A stretch of 64,000 nucleotides of DNA from positions 527,537,137 through 527,601,136 of the forward strand of contig NC_081414.1 in assembly GCF_030272615.1 (NCBI RefSeq), given 5' to 3'. Shown one piece after another: positions 36,221-48,687 of the stretch. Below the pieces are notes generated by a model. It had not been told where the DNA came from, made no database searches, and saw nothing but the letters and a program-made list of their open reading frames with translations. This DNA comes from Cryptomeria japonica (Eukaryota > Streptophyta > Pinopsida > Cupressales > Cupressaceae). The translations under genes were made by a program, and so were the position numbers. How positions within the stretch are numbered: position 1 is the stretch's first letter; every line of letters begins with the position of its first letter.

Positions 36221-39200
36221 TCACTGAGATTGGAGCTCCTTCTTAATCAGGGTTCCGTTTTCCACAATACCAAGTCTGTCTCTGAAGTATTCGAACTTCA
36301 CTCTGGATAAAGGTTTGGTAAGGATGTCCGCAACCTGTTCATCCATGCTAATGTACTTTAGATGAATGGCGCCTCTTTGCACCATATCCCGAATGAAGTG
36401 ATAGTGCGTTTCCACATGTTTGGACCGGTCATGGAATACAAGATTTACTGACATCTTTATACAACTTTGATTATCACAATGAATGGTGGTAGGACCACTA
36501 GTTTGACCAAATAATCCAACGAGGAGTTTGCGAAGCCGCACTGCTTCTCTGGATGCCACAGATGTTGCAATGTACTCAACTTCTACAGTGCTCAATGCTA
36601 CGGAAGATTGCTTTCTACATGCCCAAGAGATCACTGCAGAACCCAAGTTGAAGTAGATACCCGAAGTACTTTTCCCGTCCTTGACACTTCCTGCCCAATC
36701 TGAATCTGAATAGCCTTCCAAGAATATTGAAGTGTTAAGTGAATACTTCAGCCCATAACCAATAGTGCCATGCAGGTATCTTAGGATGTGCTTGGCAGCC
36801 ACCAGGTGAACAAGTTTAGGCAAGCTCACGAACTAACTGAGGGCATTCACAGCATAACAGATATCTGGCCTTGTATTGACTAGATACATTAATGATCCAA
36901 TCAGCTGCCTGTACTCAGATGGATCTGCAAAATCAGAGTTAGCTGCTGAAACACTTAACTTCTTTAAGTTAGATTCCATAGCAGTATGCATGGGTTTACA
37001 ATCCATCATTCTAAATCTTTTCAGAATATCAATAGTATATTTTCCTTGACTTAGAAAAATTTCATTGGATTTTTTTGCCATACTTTTAACCCTAGGAAGT
37101 AATGCATTAGAGCTAAATCCTTCATTTCAAATTCTGAGGCTAATTCTTTCTTACATCTTGTAATTAATTTATTTTCACCAGTGAGAAATAAATCATCCAC
37201 ATACAAAACCAAAATAAGCATATCATCATTATAAACCTTTAGGTAAATGTTAGCATCAACATCATTCTTACGAAACCCTAAGCTTAGTAAGTACTTATCA
37301 ATTCTTTCATACCAAGCCTGAGGAGCCTGTTTGAGCCCATATAAGGCTTTCTTCAACCTGCAAACGTGAGAATCTCTTTTATGGATTACATAACCTTTTG
37401 GTTGCTCAATATAGACTTCTTCCTCAATAACAGCATTGAGGAAGGCTGTCTTAACGTCCATTTGATGCAGTTCCCAACCTTTGGCTGCAGCAATAGCTAT
37501 TATAGATCTAATAGAAGTATATCTAGCAACAGGAGCAAAAGTTTCCTCATAATCTATTCCTTCCTTTTGAGAAAAACCACGAGCTACAAACATAGCTTTG
37601 TATTTTTCAATACTACCATCAGCATTATGCTTAATTTTAAACAACCATTTAGAGGAAACAACAAACTTACCTTTGGGTCTGGGTACAATGTCCCAGACAT
37701 CATTCTTGATGATAGACCCATACTCTTCATCCATGGCTAATTTCCAAGCATGATGGGACATAGCTTCTTCTACATTGTGAGGTTCAGACTCAATGATATT
37801 ACACATCACAGAAATGTAGTTGGCGTGATTTTGGAATCTCTTGCTATCTCTAAAGGTTCCTTTGGGAGCAGCAAATCCTTCAACATCTTGAATAGTGTTT
37901 CTAACCCAAAGTGCTCTCTTCTTGCAGACCACAATATCCTGAGGTATATCGGTAGAGTGCATGGGTTTTGTTGGGTCATTCTGAACTTCCTGATCTGGAA
38001 GGTCAGTAGACTCCTCCTGTATCTCAGGGTTAGCATCAACTATTGAATCTTGATTTTCAATCACCATATCATTATTGTTGGATAATGAACCTTTAGATCT
38101 TTTGAAAGCAATATCTTTTTCAAAAGTTACATCTCTACTTACCTCAACATACCTTTGACTTGAAATATAGATCCTGAAGGCTTTGGAAGATTCGCTGTAT
38201 CCCACTAAGATGCTTTTCTTTCCAGATGAATCCAACTTGGTTCGTTTTTCTTTAGGCACATGAACATACACCGGGCTCCCGAATATCCTTAGGTGGCTGA
38301 TGTCAAGTTTGATTCCTGTAAAGGCTTCTTTAGGAGTCACATCCTTTAGGGCACGATGAGGACATCTATTCTGAATATAAACTGCTGTTTTGGATGCTTC
38401 CGCCCATAGAAAAGGTTGCAGGTCTTGATCATGGATCATGGCTCTTGCAGCTTCAACAATGGTCCCGTTCTTTCTTTCAGCAACTCCATTTTGCTGAGGA
38501 TTGTAGGGAACATAGAACTCCCTCTTACTTACTGCTTTAACACAAAAGTCATAGAAACTATCTGAGGTGTATTCACCTCCATTGTCAAACCTTAAACATT
38601 TAATTCGATTTCCTGTAGTATTTTCAACTAAGGCTTTGAATTCTTTAAATCTGTTTAGGACTTCTTCAAACTCTATAGATTTAAGAAAGTAGATCCATGT
38701 TTTCCGAGAGAAATCATCGATATGAAGATAACATAGTACAGGAAACCGCTAGGAGATGCTACAGACATAGGACCACATAAATCTGAATGAATAAGTTCTA
38801 ACTTTTCTTTAGCCCTACTATCGCTTTTATGAAAAGGATTCTTTACATTCTTACCCATTGCACAACCTTTACAAGCATCATCATGAGATAAACTAAGTTT
38901 AGGCATACCTTTAACCATTTTACCGAGAGTGGGAAGAGCTTGAAAGTGCAGATGTCCAAGTCTTCTATGCCATAGCTCGCATGATTCAGGGGCCTCATGA
39001 ATGAGAGCTTGAATTGGATTAGCTGCAAGCTTATATAAACTATCATATCTATTTCCAATAACACGAGCAGTTTTGAAATTAGATTTCTTAGACCAAGCGA
39101 GTACTTTCCCTTCAGAAAATGCTTTTTGCAAACCCTTATCTTCTAAGGCAGAAATGGAAATAAGATTTCTTTTAATACCAGGTACAAAGAGAATATCACA

Positions 39201-40247
39201 GAGTTGTAAGGAAATACCAGAATCTAGTTTTAAAGAGGTAGTACCAGAACCTTTTACCGAGTATCGAGCATCATCACCGATTACCACATGAAGGTTGGTG
39301 TCCTTTTCAATCAGATCTGAGAGATGCTCACGAAAACCTGAGATGTGTCTGGAGGCATCACTGTCAAGTATCCACGTATTACTGTCCGTAGGAACATTGC
39401 TGGATAGAGCAGAGATAAGAAGATAATCCTCACTTTGTTCGGCAACTTCATTTAAATTGACTTCCCTTTCCTTTGGATCATTTTGACAATCTCTGGCATA
39501 GTGACCATACTTATCACATCTGAAGCAACGAATGTGAGAGGAATCTCTTGACTTCTTCCTTGGATCACAGGAGGAGGATCTAAAATCTTTGCTTCTCTTT
39601 TCTTTCTTCCAATGTCCACCTTTCCTAGATTTATCTAAGAGAACATGATTATCTTTGTGAGAGTTCTTGAGTTTTTCTCTTACCTCAATTTAAGATTCCT
39701 CTTCGATGCAATCAAATTGAAGACGCTCAAAGTTGGGACGATCGGCTCTTCCACCAATGCTACGAATGAATGGTTCCCATTCATCAGGTAGACCATTTAA
39801 TGCAATCATAACAAGATCTTTATCCGAGATTTGGCAATCAAGAGTATTTAGCTTGTCTTTTAGTTCATTGATCTTTATGAAGTAGGTTATGATTGAGTCT
39901 TCTTCTTTCATTTTCATGTGAAGAAGCTGCTGTCTTAGAGCAAGAGCCCTGCTGAGATTGTTGACTTCATACATCCCTTCCAAGTGTTTGATCATTTCCC
40001 TGGCAGACGCAAACTTTGATATGACAGTGACAAGATGATTCTTGACCGATTCAATTATGATCTTCCTAGCCTTGAGGGAGTCTTTCTTGAACTGTTTCAG
40101 CTCTTCAGCATCTTCTGGAGTAGACAGCCTTTCTTCTTCTACGAATTTCAGCAGATCATTCTCTTCAAGGATCAATAGAATACGTACTTTCCAAACAGCA
40201 AAATCAAGGGCTCCATCAAATCTATCTTCAACCCTCAAACCTGACAT
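36221..40247 (-). pseudogene. Copia-2 gag-pol polyprotein
   Basis: It starts at MSGLRVEDRF (40247). Order on the - strand: gag (to about 39700), zinc knuckle CFRCDKYGHYARDC (about 39530), protease (about 39375, WILDSDASRH, where the catalytic D-S-G is now D-S-D), GAG-pre-integrase LWHRRLGHL, integrase (38820-38390: HSDLCGPM, FDNGGEYT, PQQNGVAE), RT (37670-37080: KWLFKIKHNADGS, QMDVKTAFLN, ALYGLKQAPQAW, YVDDL) and RNase H (36700-36300: DSDWAGS, STSGIYF, VEYIA, VETHYHFI). Lesions are a TAA at about 39690 inside gag, a frameshift near 38720, a frameshift near 37070, and a TAG at 36830-36832 where Gln of the ALSQF motif is expected. It is less damaged than Copia-1, which fits its younger position. 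Confidence 0.9.
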
Positions 40248-40330
40248 TTTAATCTGAAAACAAACAGCAGCTATATGCAACAAATGATTTACTAAAATCA
40301 GAAGTTAGTGACACCTTAGCTCTGATACCA

Positions 40331-40960
40331 TGTAATTTTTGTGCCCTAGATCAGTAATCAGATTTATGTCCTTTAATTATGCCCTAGTTTGTTAATCAGA
40401 TTTGTAACATCATAATTCAGTAAACTCAGAAATGAAGGAAGTAAACAAAAGACAAACACAAATACCCTGGGAAAATCTCCAAGGAGGAAAAACCCAGCAT
40501 TAAAGACCCACAGGTCAGATTATATATTCTCCCTTAATATCACAAGTACAATACTTAGCTTCCTTGTCAGATCTGATCCCTTTTGTATGACAGATCTGCA
40601 CTTCTAAGCTCTTCAAGTCTGCACCAAAATTGCCTATGTGCTCTTGGACAAGTTCACACCTTCCTTGTGTAAATTCACACTTTTTCATGCAGAGCTGATT
40701 CGCTGAATACTTGAATGAGTTGTCTTTGCAAGATATCTTTATTTATATGTGTCTTAGCCTTTATTGATTCAAGTCGGCTTCCTTCCTTTTGGCACCAATA
40801 TAGTTATTGTGGCGTGGGGTATTTAGGATGGCGTGCAAGCATAGGGCTGGGCTTAATCTTGGGGGCACGTTACCCTTTAGGATAAGGCCTAGTCCTAAAT
40901 GGGTTCAGATGTTGCCTTAAGGCAATCAGAACCCATATATTGACCTAGTTACAAACAACA
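40331..40960 (-). repeat. Copia-2 5' LTR
   Basis: 630 bp, adjoining the PBS on the - strand at 40330. It nearly matches 35320-35969. Confidence 0.9.
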
Positions 40961-41018
40961 TGTATATCGTTCAATGTAATCATCCGATTATTGAATCATT
41001 CATTCAATTTATTTTTCA

Positions 41019-41230
41019 CCCTTATGCTTTAAAGAGTAACAACACAAATTCAATGAGAAAGAAAATAATAGAATATACCTTGATCTATTGGTGAAGTCCT
41101 AATGCAGAGTAATCCTACATGACTGATGAGCCCTTATGCTTTTAAGAGTGCTAAAGACAACACAAATTCAATGAGAAAGAAAATAATAGAATATACCTTG
41201 ATCGATTGTTTAAGTCCTAACATAGAGTTA
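41019..41230 (-). repeat. Tandem ~119-bp NLR exon-tail units (second part, units 5-6)
   Basis: Continuation of the array after Copia-1. Donor edges are at 41079 and 41198. Unit 5 encodes DYSALGLHQ, a stop, then IK. Unit 6 is more diverged (NSMLGLKQSIK). Without Copia-1 the spacing from unit 4 to unit 5 is again about 117 bp, showing the array pre-dates the insertion. Confidence 0.7.
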
Positions 41231-41515
41231 ATGGTTGGATTTAAACAGCACATTTCAAGATTTGAATCGTTTAGGTGGTTCATTTAAAATCACACGAATA
41301 GGTGAGTTCTACTGAAAAACTAGTGTGATTTCAGACAAACCATCTAAACAAATCAAAACTTAAAATATTTTGTTTAGACTGAAATCAAACAAACACCTTT
41401 ACCATGTTTAAGTAAACAAAAATGATAGACATGCTAACTATCAACCATTGACTATAAGCACTTATGCCTTCAAAGAGTGCTAAAGACAAGGGGAAAGAAA
41501 ATAATAGAAAATACC

Positions 41516-42775
41516 TTTATCCTCTGGCTAAGCCCTAATGCAGAGACACCGGATCCACTTAAGTACAATGTCTTCAACGAGCTTAACTCTTCAGCTCCTG
41601 CCAGGCTTCTAACCTTTCTGCATCTTGATATGTTCAGCATTATTAAGTACTGGCATGATTTGATGTCTGACAACCTTATGAGATTTTCACAGTTGCATAA
41701 GATCAATATTTTCAGCCTTTCCAAGTGGGATATATCATTGACTGTCTTCAATTGTGTACAGTCTTCAGCATCCAGCCTCACAAGTCCTTTGGGAAGGGGC
41801 GGAAGTCTTTCCAGAGATTGGCATTTGCTCAAGTTCAGCTCCTTTAAATAACAGAGGTCATGAATGGTAGAAGACAATTCATGGAAAAAATTGTTTCCTA
41901 AGTTGATAAATTGCAATGCCTGCAAATCCCCAATCTTTTCAGGAAGGCTGTCCAAGAGATTGCAATCACTAGCGTTCAACCAGAGCAGCGAATGCAGTTT
42001 AGAAAAGCTAAAAGGAAGTCTCATAAAATTACAATTATGCTTCATTTCCAGAGTTGTGAGGCTCTTAAGGTTTCCAAAACTGTCAGGTAGCATACTTAAT
42101 CTGAAGCAACTGTTCATGAACATTTTCTTCAAACGAACAAGGTCTCCAAACTCCTCTGGTAAGAGATATATGCTACTACACCCATTCATATCCAGATATT
42201 CCAAACAGCAGAGCTTCCCAATTGAGGAAGGCAAACCTGTCAAACTGGCACAGCCATTTAAAACTAGTTTTTTCAGGGATGAGAGTTTCTCTAATGAAGG
42301 CAGCTCTTTTACAAGCCCCAGAGAGTGTATATCAAGCTCTTTTAGGTTAGCGAGCTGCCCAATTCTACGAGACAGTGATCTAATAGACCAGCAGCCAGTT
42401 AGAATCAACTTCTCCAGTTGAGAGAGCCTTTGTAAAGAAGGGAGCTTATTTACACATGAAAATCCTGCATCTAGCTCTACCAGAGCAGTTAGCTCTTTAA
42501 ATGCACTAGGAAACTCCTTTAGTGAAAAGCAATGATGTAATGAAAGACTTTCAAGTGAGGAGAGTTTAGAGATGCTGTCTGGAAGCTCTACCAAGTTTCT
42601 GCACCCAGAAAGATTCAAGGTTTTGAGTTTTCCTAGACACCCAATAGAGCTGGGAAGTTTCTTCAAGTTGTGACATTTCTCTAAGTCCAGCATTGAAAGA
42701 GAGGATAATCTTGAGAGGTCGTCAGGAAGCTTTCTGAAGATATGCAGCATTCTTCAACCTCAGCACGCTGAGATT
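41516..42775 (-). pseudogene. NLR leucine-rich repeat exon
   Basis: It follows an acceptor 'tttttgatag' at about 42776 (KLGNLSVLRLKNAAYL). After a one-base frameshift near 42750, an open frame of about 410 residues runs on. It holds roughly fifteen 23-24-residue LRRs of the plant NLR type (LSSLSMLDLEKCHNLKKLPS, LGKLKTLNLSGCRNLVELPD and so on) and ends at SALGLSQRIK with a phase-0 donor AAG|GTATTT at 41516. The solenoid would recognise pathogen effectors. The frameshift, and loss of the sequence linking it to NB-ARC, make it a pseudogene part. Confidence 0.8.
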
Positions 42776-43015
42776 CCCCAATTTCTATCAAAAAAAGGAA
42801 AAAAAAACGTTTCCAGTAAATAAAAATCCATGTATAAAACATTTTTGTAGTTATGGATCTAAGTTTATCACAATTCAGAGAATTCATAACTTCAAGTTTC
42901 AGTCATTTCATATCAAGATTCAATTTTTACAAACTAAATTTTGTTGCCTCAAACAGGGAAAGGTTCATTCTTACCAGGTTTCTACTCGTTATATTCATTG
43001 CTTCTTTTGGTTTCC

Positions 43016-46000
43016 ATATTCTTGTAATTTCCTAGTGATCTTATAGAATAGACAGAAGTTGCAGAAAGGGATTGTTTCTTTTTGGGTTTTGATGTTATAA
43101 GTAAAGTAATTGATAAATAGCAACAATTGTGAAATAAAACAGTAAACAATGTTCATATGTAAGAACACTTAAGCAATCTGAAAATACTGCAAATCATACC
43201 AAGCAAATAACCTAGTTTTGTATTCAGCAAGAATCCATACATTTATTTGGAGCTGTTCTCAATCTGGATTGATGCGAGATGGAGGAATATTACTGGCAAC
43301 GAACAAGGAAGACCAAATAAGCTGAATACAACCCTTCAAGCCAACATACAAACAAGGCGTTGTTGCAAAGGAGGCGTGGAAGCTGCTGCAAATCACGTGC
43401 CAGCTGAAACAGACCAGCCGCCCTGTTGAAACCCCCAATATGCATGCTGAATCTTTAGGCCAAGAAGATTTGTCTTCTAACTCTGACAATCTCTGTGCAA
43501 TTTTGGATAAATCCACTGTCAACTCTTGCTGAGGGCTACGTCCCAAGAAGCTCAGACCTGGGGTTTACGTCCCAGACCAAAATCACTCTTCCAGAGCAAT
43601 TCCCAAATTCGCAAGTTTCAAAATGATCAAAGATGTTATCAATTAGGTTTTCATCTCCTTATAACTCCTTTCCCTTTGCAAGTCGAACCCTAAAGAATAA
43701 TAAAGCTTGCGCTTTATAATTAAAGTGACAATTTCCCAATTATGGCGTCAAACTATAGAAAAATATCACTTTATTGCGAATAAATAGCTTCAAGCACCCA
43801 AAAAGACTCTGAGAGGTGAGAATCATGTAGCAAAATTCAAGACCTTTCCAACGAGCTATAACACATAGGCATATCAAACCAGATGAATCCAAAAACCCCT
43901 TATTACTCCGAAATGGCTATATACATAGCCTTATTTTAATTTATTTAATCGCTAACTTAGGAAATATTTAAATATATTAAAATATTTCCATAGATCCAAT
44001 AATAGCCCAAAATAACCAACCAAACATGAATCTGACTTCGTCACCTGTCTGTGACTGATGTCGAACAAGATGGGCTAATTGGTAGTCCCATCCCTAAAAT
44101 CTAGGGATACTCCTAGAAACTAGGAAACACACCCAATCTTCCTGAAACTGAAACCATGGTATGGTCCTGTGGAACCTTAAATATGGAAACTGCCACAACC
44201 TCCTAAAAAGTGGGAACCTCTCTCCAAACACCTGTAACTGCTCAAAAGAATCCTGCTCTACTCCTTGGTCCCCCAGGTGGTCATTCAGTCAACTGCCAGT
44301 TCTCCCTAAAAAATAGGAGACCTCCCTAAAATGTAGGAATTGTCGTATGAAAGTCCAAAACGGCTCACAGAGCCCCTGCAAAGCTCCATGACCCTCAAAA
44401 TGAGTCCCCTAACCATGTCATTGACCTACGGGAACTCGAATGGTAGGTCAACCCCTGCTCATCTCATGTCACCTAGGAAAGGGGACATTACAATCTTCCC
44501 TCAAGCAATCTGCACCTGCACGCTGAAAACCAATTCACTGGATCCCATAACAATCTGATAAACGTTGCTTCACCCAACCGCTGCGCTACTCTGATATAAA
44601 CATTTTTATACCCAAAGTGAAACAACTCATCATGGATCCACTGAAGAAATACACCACACATGTCAATACCAGGATCACAAATCTTTGCACTGTCATATCC
44701 ATCCATCATGTCAATACTCATTATACTGCTGTTGTGAACCTGAACATCATCTAACCAGCTAAGAATTTCACTCCAATTGAAGCCACAAGTACTACCAACC
44801 ATCAATGCTGATATGAATCCATCAATGAGCCAATTTCCAACAAGTAAAGTGTGCTGAATACTTTTCCAAGACCTCCAAACAGTTGTTGAAACTTTACCTA
44901 TATTTCCACAAATTAATGTGCCTTCATTAAATGTTGCTAAGTAAATGTTTTGTTGAGCTATGTAACAAATGAAGTCCTTTACATGCTGATCTTCATAGTC
45001 AACTGTCAAATCTAAGAAAATTGAGTCACCAATCAATAAGTACAACGCTGCCTTATCATATGAAAGAGGTGACAAAATGAAAGGTGCATTGGGAACACCT
45101 TCTATGCCAATAAAAGATAACTCATTAGTGGCTGGTCCACTATGAGCCTCATTATCAATTCCATCACCACCATGTAAAAAATAACCAATATCAGTTGAAA
45201 AATCAGAATTAAATAGCTCGTGTTCCTCCTTACCAATATGGTGATGAGTATCATGAATGTGCTGAAGTTGAAGCTTGGCCTGATGAGCTATCAACTTGGC
45301 TTGCTTGGCTCTTGCCAACCATCCTTCATTCATCCTCTGAGATTGCTCTATATCAGCTGTCCCAAAATGCACAAAATCTGATTTATGATGGATTGTATTA
45401 TTCACATTATCATAACCCATGATTGCACCATGTGTACCTTCAAGTCTAGAATGCAAATCATTATTCTCTTCTTGACCAAAGGCTGCCATATCTTGAGGAA
45501 GAGAAGTTATATCACTTTTGTTATAAACCTCGTGGGGTGGCTTGAACGACATGCTAGAGGCTGCTGATTTGCCAAGTTCAACATACACCTCCCCTATCAA
45601 GATAGACTCACACACATCTGTCAAACTCTCCTCGGAACCATCACCATTAGGCACATTTTCTGTTTTTGTTCCCATCTTCTAAGGTCTGATTTGAAAAATC
45701 AGACTCATTATGACATGTATCTTCAATATCAAAAGCATCAGTAACACCCAAACAATGAGTGTTTGCATGAGATGACCCCTCACAACCATCATCCTCATGC
45801 ACCAAAGCATCGAAATCTTGATTATGCTCAGTAGCAAGACTGCTGTCATAAAAGTCAGGGCTGCTATAGCTTGTTTTCCCCTTGCATCCCTCTTGTTTAA
45901 CACTCATATATTGCATGCCAACTGTAGGAATCCCTCCTCCAACTTCCTCCTCATGTGCCATGACCTTTGAATCATCATTGTGTTCATATGAAGGACTGCT

Positions 46001-48064
46001 GTTATAAAAATCAGAATGGTTGCCATACCTTTGTGACATGTTTTCAACATTCATAGGTACCACTTCATCCTTTGTAACATGTTCATCAAATTCCTCATAG
46101 AGATTTTTACAAACCTCATTTATGGATGAGTCAATGGGTTCTTCTCTTTTTATTTGCAGCTGATATGAATTCATAGCATCTTCAACTTCATCCAGAATAC
46201 CCATAAATTGGGTGAAGGTAAGCATATCCTGTAGTTGTTTTGGAAGGGAGCAATACCCATGATAGTTGCTTATGACTGTATCATTGAATGTTTTAACAGG
46301 GGGCCTCCTTGTACTTTTAGATGTAGTTGTACCTCTAGTGTGTTTTGAACTCTTTGAAGGTGTTTGATCAAATTCACCTCCTGCTTGTTTATTTTTACAT
46401 AACCCTGACATGATGATTCTTTTTCTGTCCAACCGAAAACCAAATCCAATCACACCAAGTGAATGCAATTACCACCCCACAGGCTGGCAGGATTATGCTC
46501 TGATACGACTGAAAGATCCCAAATGGATTCTTTTGCTGTTGCTGCTGTAAATTCTTAATTAAACATACTATATTTTTGTAATTTCCCTGTGATCTTATAG
46601 AATAGACAGAAGTTGCAAAAAGGGATTGTTTCTTTTTGGATTTTGATGTTATAAGTAAAGTAATTGATAAATAGCAACAACTGTGAAATAAAAGAGTAAA
46701 CAATGTTCATATGTAAGAACACTTAAGCAATCTGAAAATACTGCAAATCATACCAGGCAAATAACCTAGTTTTGTATTCAGCAAGAATCCATACATTTAT
46801 TTGGAGCTGTTCTCAATCTGGATTGATGCGAGATGGAGGAATATTACTGGCAACGAACAAGGAAGACCAAATAAGCTAAATACAACCCTTCAAGCCAACA
46901 TACAAACAAGGCGTTGTTGCAAGGGAGGCGTGGAAGCTGTTGCAAATCACGTGCCAGCTGAAATAGACCAGCCGCCCTGTTGAGACCCCCAATATGCATG
47001 CTGAATCTTCAGGCCAAGAAGATTTGTCTTCTAACTCTGACAATCTCTGTGCAATTTTGGATAAATCCACTGTCAACTCTTGCTGAGGGCTGCGTCCCAA
47101 CAAGCTTAGACCTGGGGTTTACGTCCCAGACCAAAATCACTCTTCCAGAGCAATTCCCAAATTCGCAAGTTTCAAAATGATCAAAGATGCTATCAATTAG
47201 GTTTTCATCTCCTTATAACTCCTTTCCCTTTGCAAGTCAAACCCTAAAGAATAATAAAGCTTGCGCTTTATAATTAAAGTGACAATTTCCCAATTATGGC
47301 ATCAAACTATAGAAAAATATCACTTTATTGCGAATAAATAGCTTCAAGCATCCAAAAAGACTCCGAGAGGTGAGAATCATGTAGTAAAGTTCAAGACCTT
47401 TCGAATGAGCTATAACACAGGCATATCAAACCGGATGAAGCCAAAAACCCCTTATTACTCCGAAATGGCTATATACATAGCCTTATTTTAATTTATTTAA
47501 TCGCTAACTTAAGAAATATTTAAATATATTAAAATATTTCCATAGATCCAATAATAACCCAAAATAACCAACCAAACATGAATCTAACTTCGTCACCTGT
47601 TTGTGATTGATGCCAGACAAGATGGGCCAATTGGCAGTCCCATCCCTAAAATATAGGGATACTCCTAGAAATTAGGAAACACACCCAATCTTCCTGAAAA
47701 TAAAACCATGGTATGGTCCTGTGGAACCTCAAATATGGAAACTGCCACAACCTCCTAAAAAGTAGGGAATCGCCCTAAAAAGTAGGAACCTCTCTCCAAA
47801 CACCTGTAACTGCTCAAAAGGATCCTGCTCTACTCCTTGGTCCCCCAGGTGGTCATTCAGTCAACTGCCAGTTCTCCCTAAAAAATAGGAGACCTCCCTA
47901 AAATGTAGGAACTGTCGTATGAAAGTCCAAAACGGCTCACAGAGCCCCTGCAAAGCTCCATGACCCTCAGAATGAGTCCCCTAACCATGTCATTGACCTA
48001 TGGGAACTCGAATGGTAGGTCAACCCTTGCTCATCTCATGTCACCTAGAAAAGGGGACATTACA
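43016..48064 (-). mobile_element. Non-autonomous LTR element with ~1.5-kb LTRs and an unfamiliar ORF
   Basis: The 5' LTR (- strand) is 48064-46510, starting TGTAATGTCCCC. A PBS-like gTCGTATCAGAGC follows at 46509-46497. The internal region is about 2.0 kb. A purine-rich tract (gagggaaga, about 44500) precedes the 3' LTR, 44492 to about 43016. LTR similarity stops at about 43016, about 60 bp short of the LTR end, so the 3' LTR is truncated and no TSD can be confirmed. Insertion is right inside the NLR NB-ARC exon. No RT, integrase or protease was seen. The only frame is the ORF at 44488-46468. Confidence 0.75.
44488..46468 (-). pseudogene. Unrecognised ~650-residue protein of the 43-48 kb LTR element
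   Basis: Two overlapping frames, 46468-45647 and 45675-44488, appear to be one protein split by a single-base shift near 45660. The first ATG is at 46468 and another, MSGLCKNKQ, at 46408. The N-terminal part is Lys/Arg/Ser/Thr-rich (SKHTRGTTTSKSTRRPP), then acidic. A motif of the form DFYxSSxxxEHNxD....HE is duplicated (about 46020-45960 and 45860-45800). The second part has hydrophobic and aromatic stretches (PFILSPLSYDKAALYLLIGD, VGNWLIDGFISALMVG) and ends in the LTR start (TGTAA). No zinc knuckle, protease or RT was seen and I recognise no family. It occupies the position of gag, so an RNA-packaging or accessory role is possible but unsupported. Confidence 0.6.
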
Positions 48065-48687
48065 CTTTAACAATCCTTTTAGACCACCCTTCATATTGAT
48101 TATGAGGATATTTTCTGAGTAAAGCATGCCAGCTAAATAATTCAATGCTCTGTTTATCTGACAATCTATTAACGTGATAGATACCATCTGTCTGTCCACA
48201 TGAAAATAGTCGGTCATCTTGGGAGATCAGAATGACCCTGCTCCCGGGTGCAAGCCAATCCACACTGAATGCTTTGAGCTGCTTTAGACTTTTAATGTCA
48301 TCCAGAATAACAAGTGCCCGAATGGATCCTGCATTAGCTTTCACCAGTGCCTTTCCATGTTTAACGCTATTCACAGAGATCTATCGTCCTACAAGATCCC
48401 TCAAAATTTGTTCCTGGATTTCACATATCTCCTGTCTCTTGACATCAGCAACAAAGCTAGCCGCTTGAAACCTGAAACTGATGCTGTTAAAAATGGCTCT
48501 GGCAAGGGTAGTCTTCCCAATTCCACCCCTACCACATATCCCTACTGTTAGGGAATCATCTGATTCCATTTTGAGTATGTCCATCAGATCCCTCACGCGT
48601 TCCTCCAGCCCCACGGCATGAGATGGCAGATTATTCACCATTCGGAGGTTATCCAATACTATACGTCTCACGAGCTGCTCTGAGCTC
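48060..48687 (-). pseudogene. NLR NB-ARC exon, 5' part
   Basis: It follows an acceptor at 48688 and reads SSEQLVRRIVLDNLRM, then VGLEERVRDLMDILKM, then P-loop GICGRGGIGKTTLA, RNBS-A-like FQAASFVADVK, an in-frame TAG at 48381-48383, kinase-2 ALVILDDI and RNBS-B-like GSRVILISQD. It stops at KRIVKV where the LTR element has inserted. The GLPL and MHD motifs are missing. NB-ARC is the ATP-driven switch of plant NLR immune receptors. The VGLEERV entry and the C-JID exon downstream indicate a TIR-NLR. No TIR exon was found between here and 52.8 kb. Confidence 0.8.

Larger units (their letters stand above)
35320..40960 (-). mobile_element. Copia-2 LTR retrotransposon inside the Copia-1 3' LTR
   Basis: The 5641-bp element is flanked by the 5-bp duplication TGTAT (35315-35319 and 40961-40965). 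Read on the - strand, the 5' LTR is 40960-40331 and the PBS TGGTATCAGAGC follows directly (40330-40319). Then come gag-pol, a purine-rich tract (about 35970-35978) and the 3' LTR, 35969-35320. The LTRs are near-identical apart from a ~20-bp deletion in the 40.3-40.9 kb copy. Copia-2 therefore inserted after Copia-1. Confidence 0.95.
29928..41018 (+). mobile_element. Copia-1 LTR retrotransposon, with Copia-2 nested in its 3' LTR
   Basis: The 5' LTR is 29928-30194 (TATTAGAATA...TTTTTCA). The primer-binding site is at 30195 (tggtataagagc, one mismatch to the usual initiator-Met PBS). The gag-pol frame is 30994-35080. The 3' LTR is 35075-35319 resuming at 40966-41018. The TSD CCCTT is at 29923-29927 and 41019-41023. 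It landed in one of the 119-bp NLR-tail units. Removing Copia-2 (35320-40960) rebuilds a continuous 3' LTR of about 298 bp. The LTRs differ by a small duplication in the AT-rich part, so the copy is not recent. Confidence 0.9.

Noticed and set aside
28677-41230. 119-bp units as a plain intronic satellite
   Set aside because: Each unit carries the homologous LRR-exon tail with its donor in phase, so an exon-boundary duplication explains them better.
43247-43546. Small ORFs present twice (43.25-43.55 and 46.80-47.10 kb)
   Set aside because: The duplication is explained by the two LTRs of one element. No conserved domain, and the frames run on both strands.
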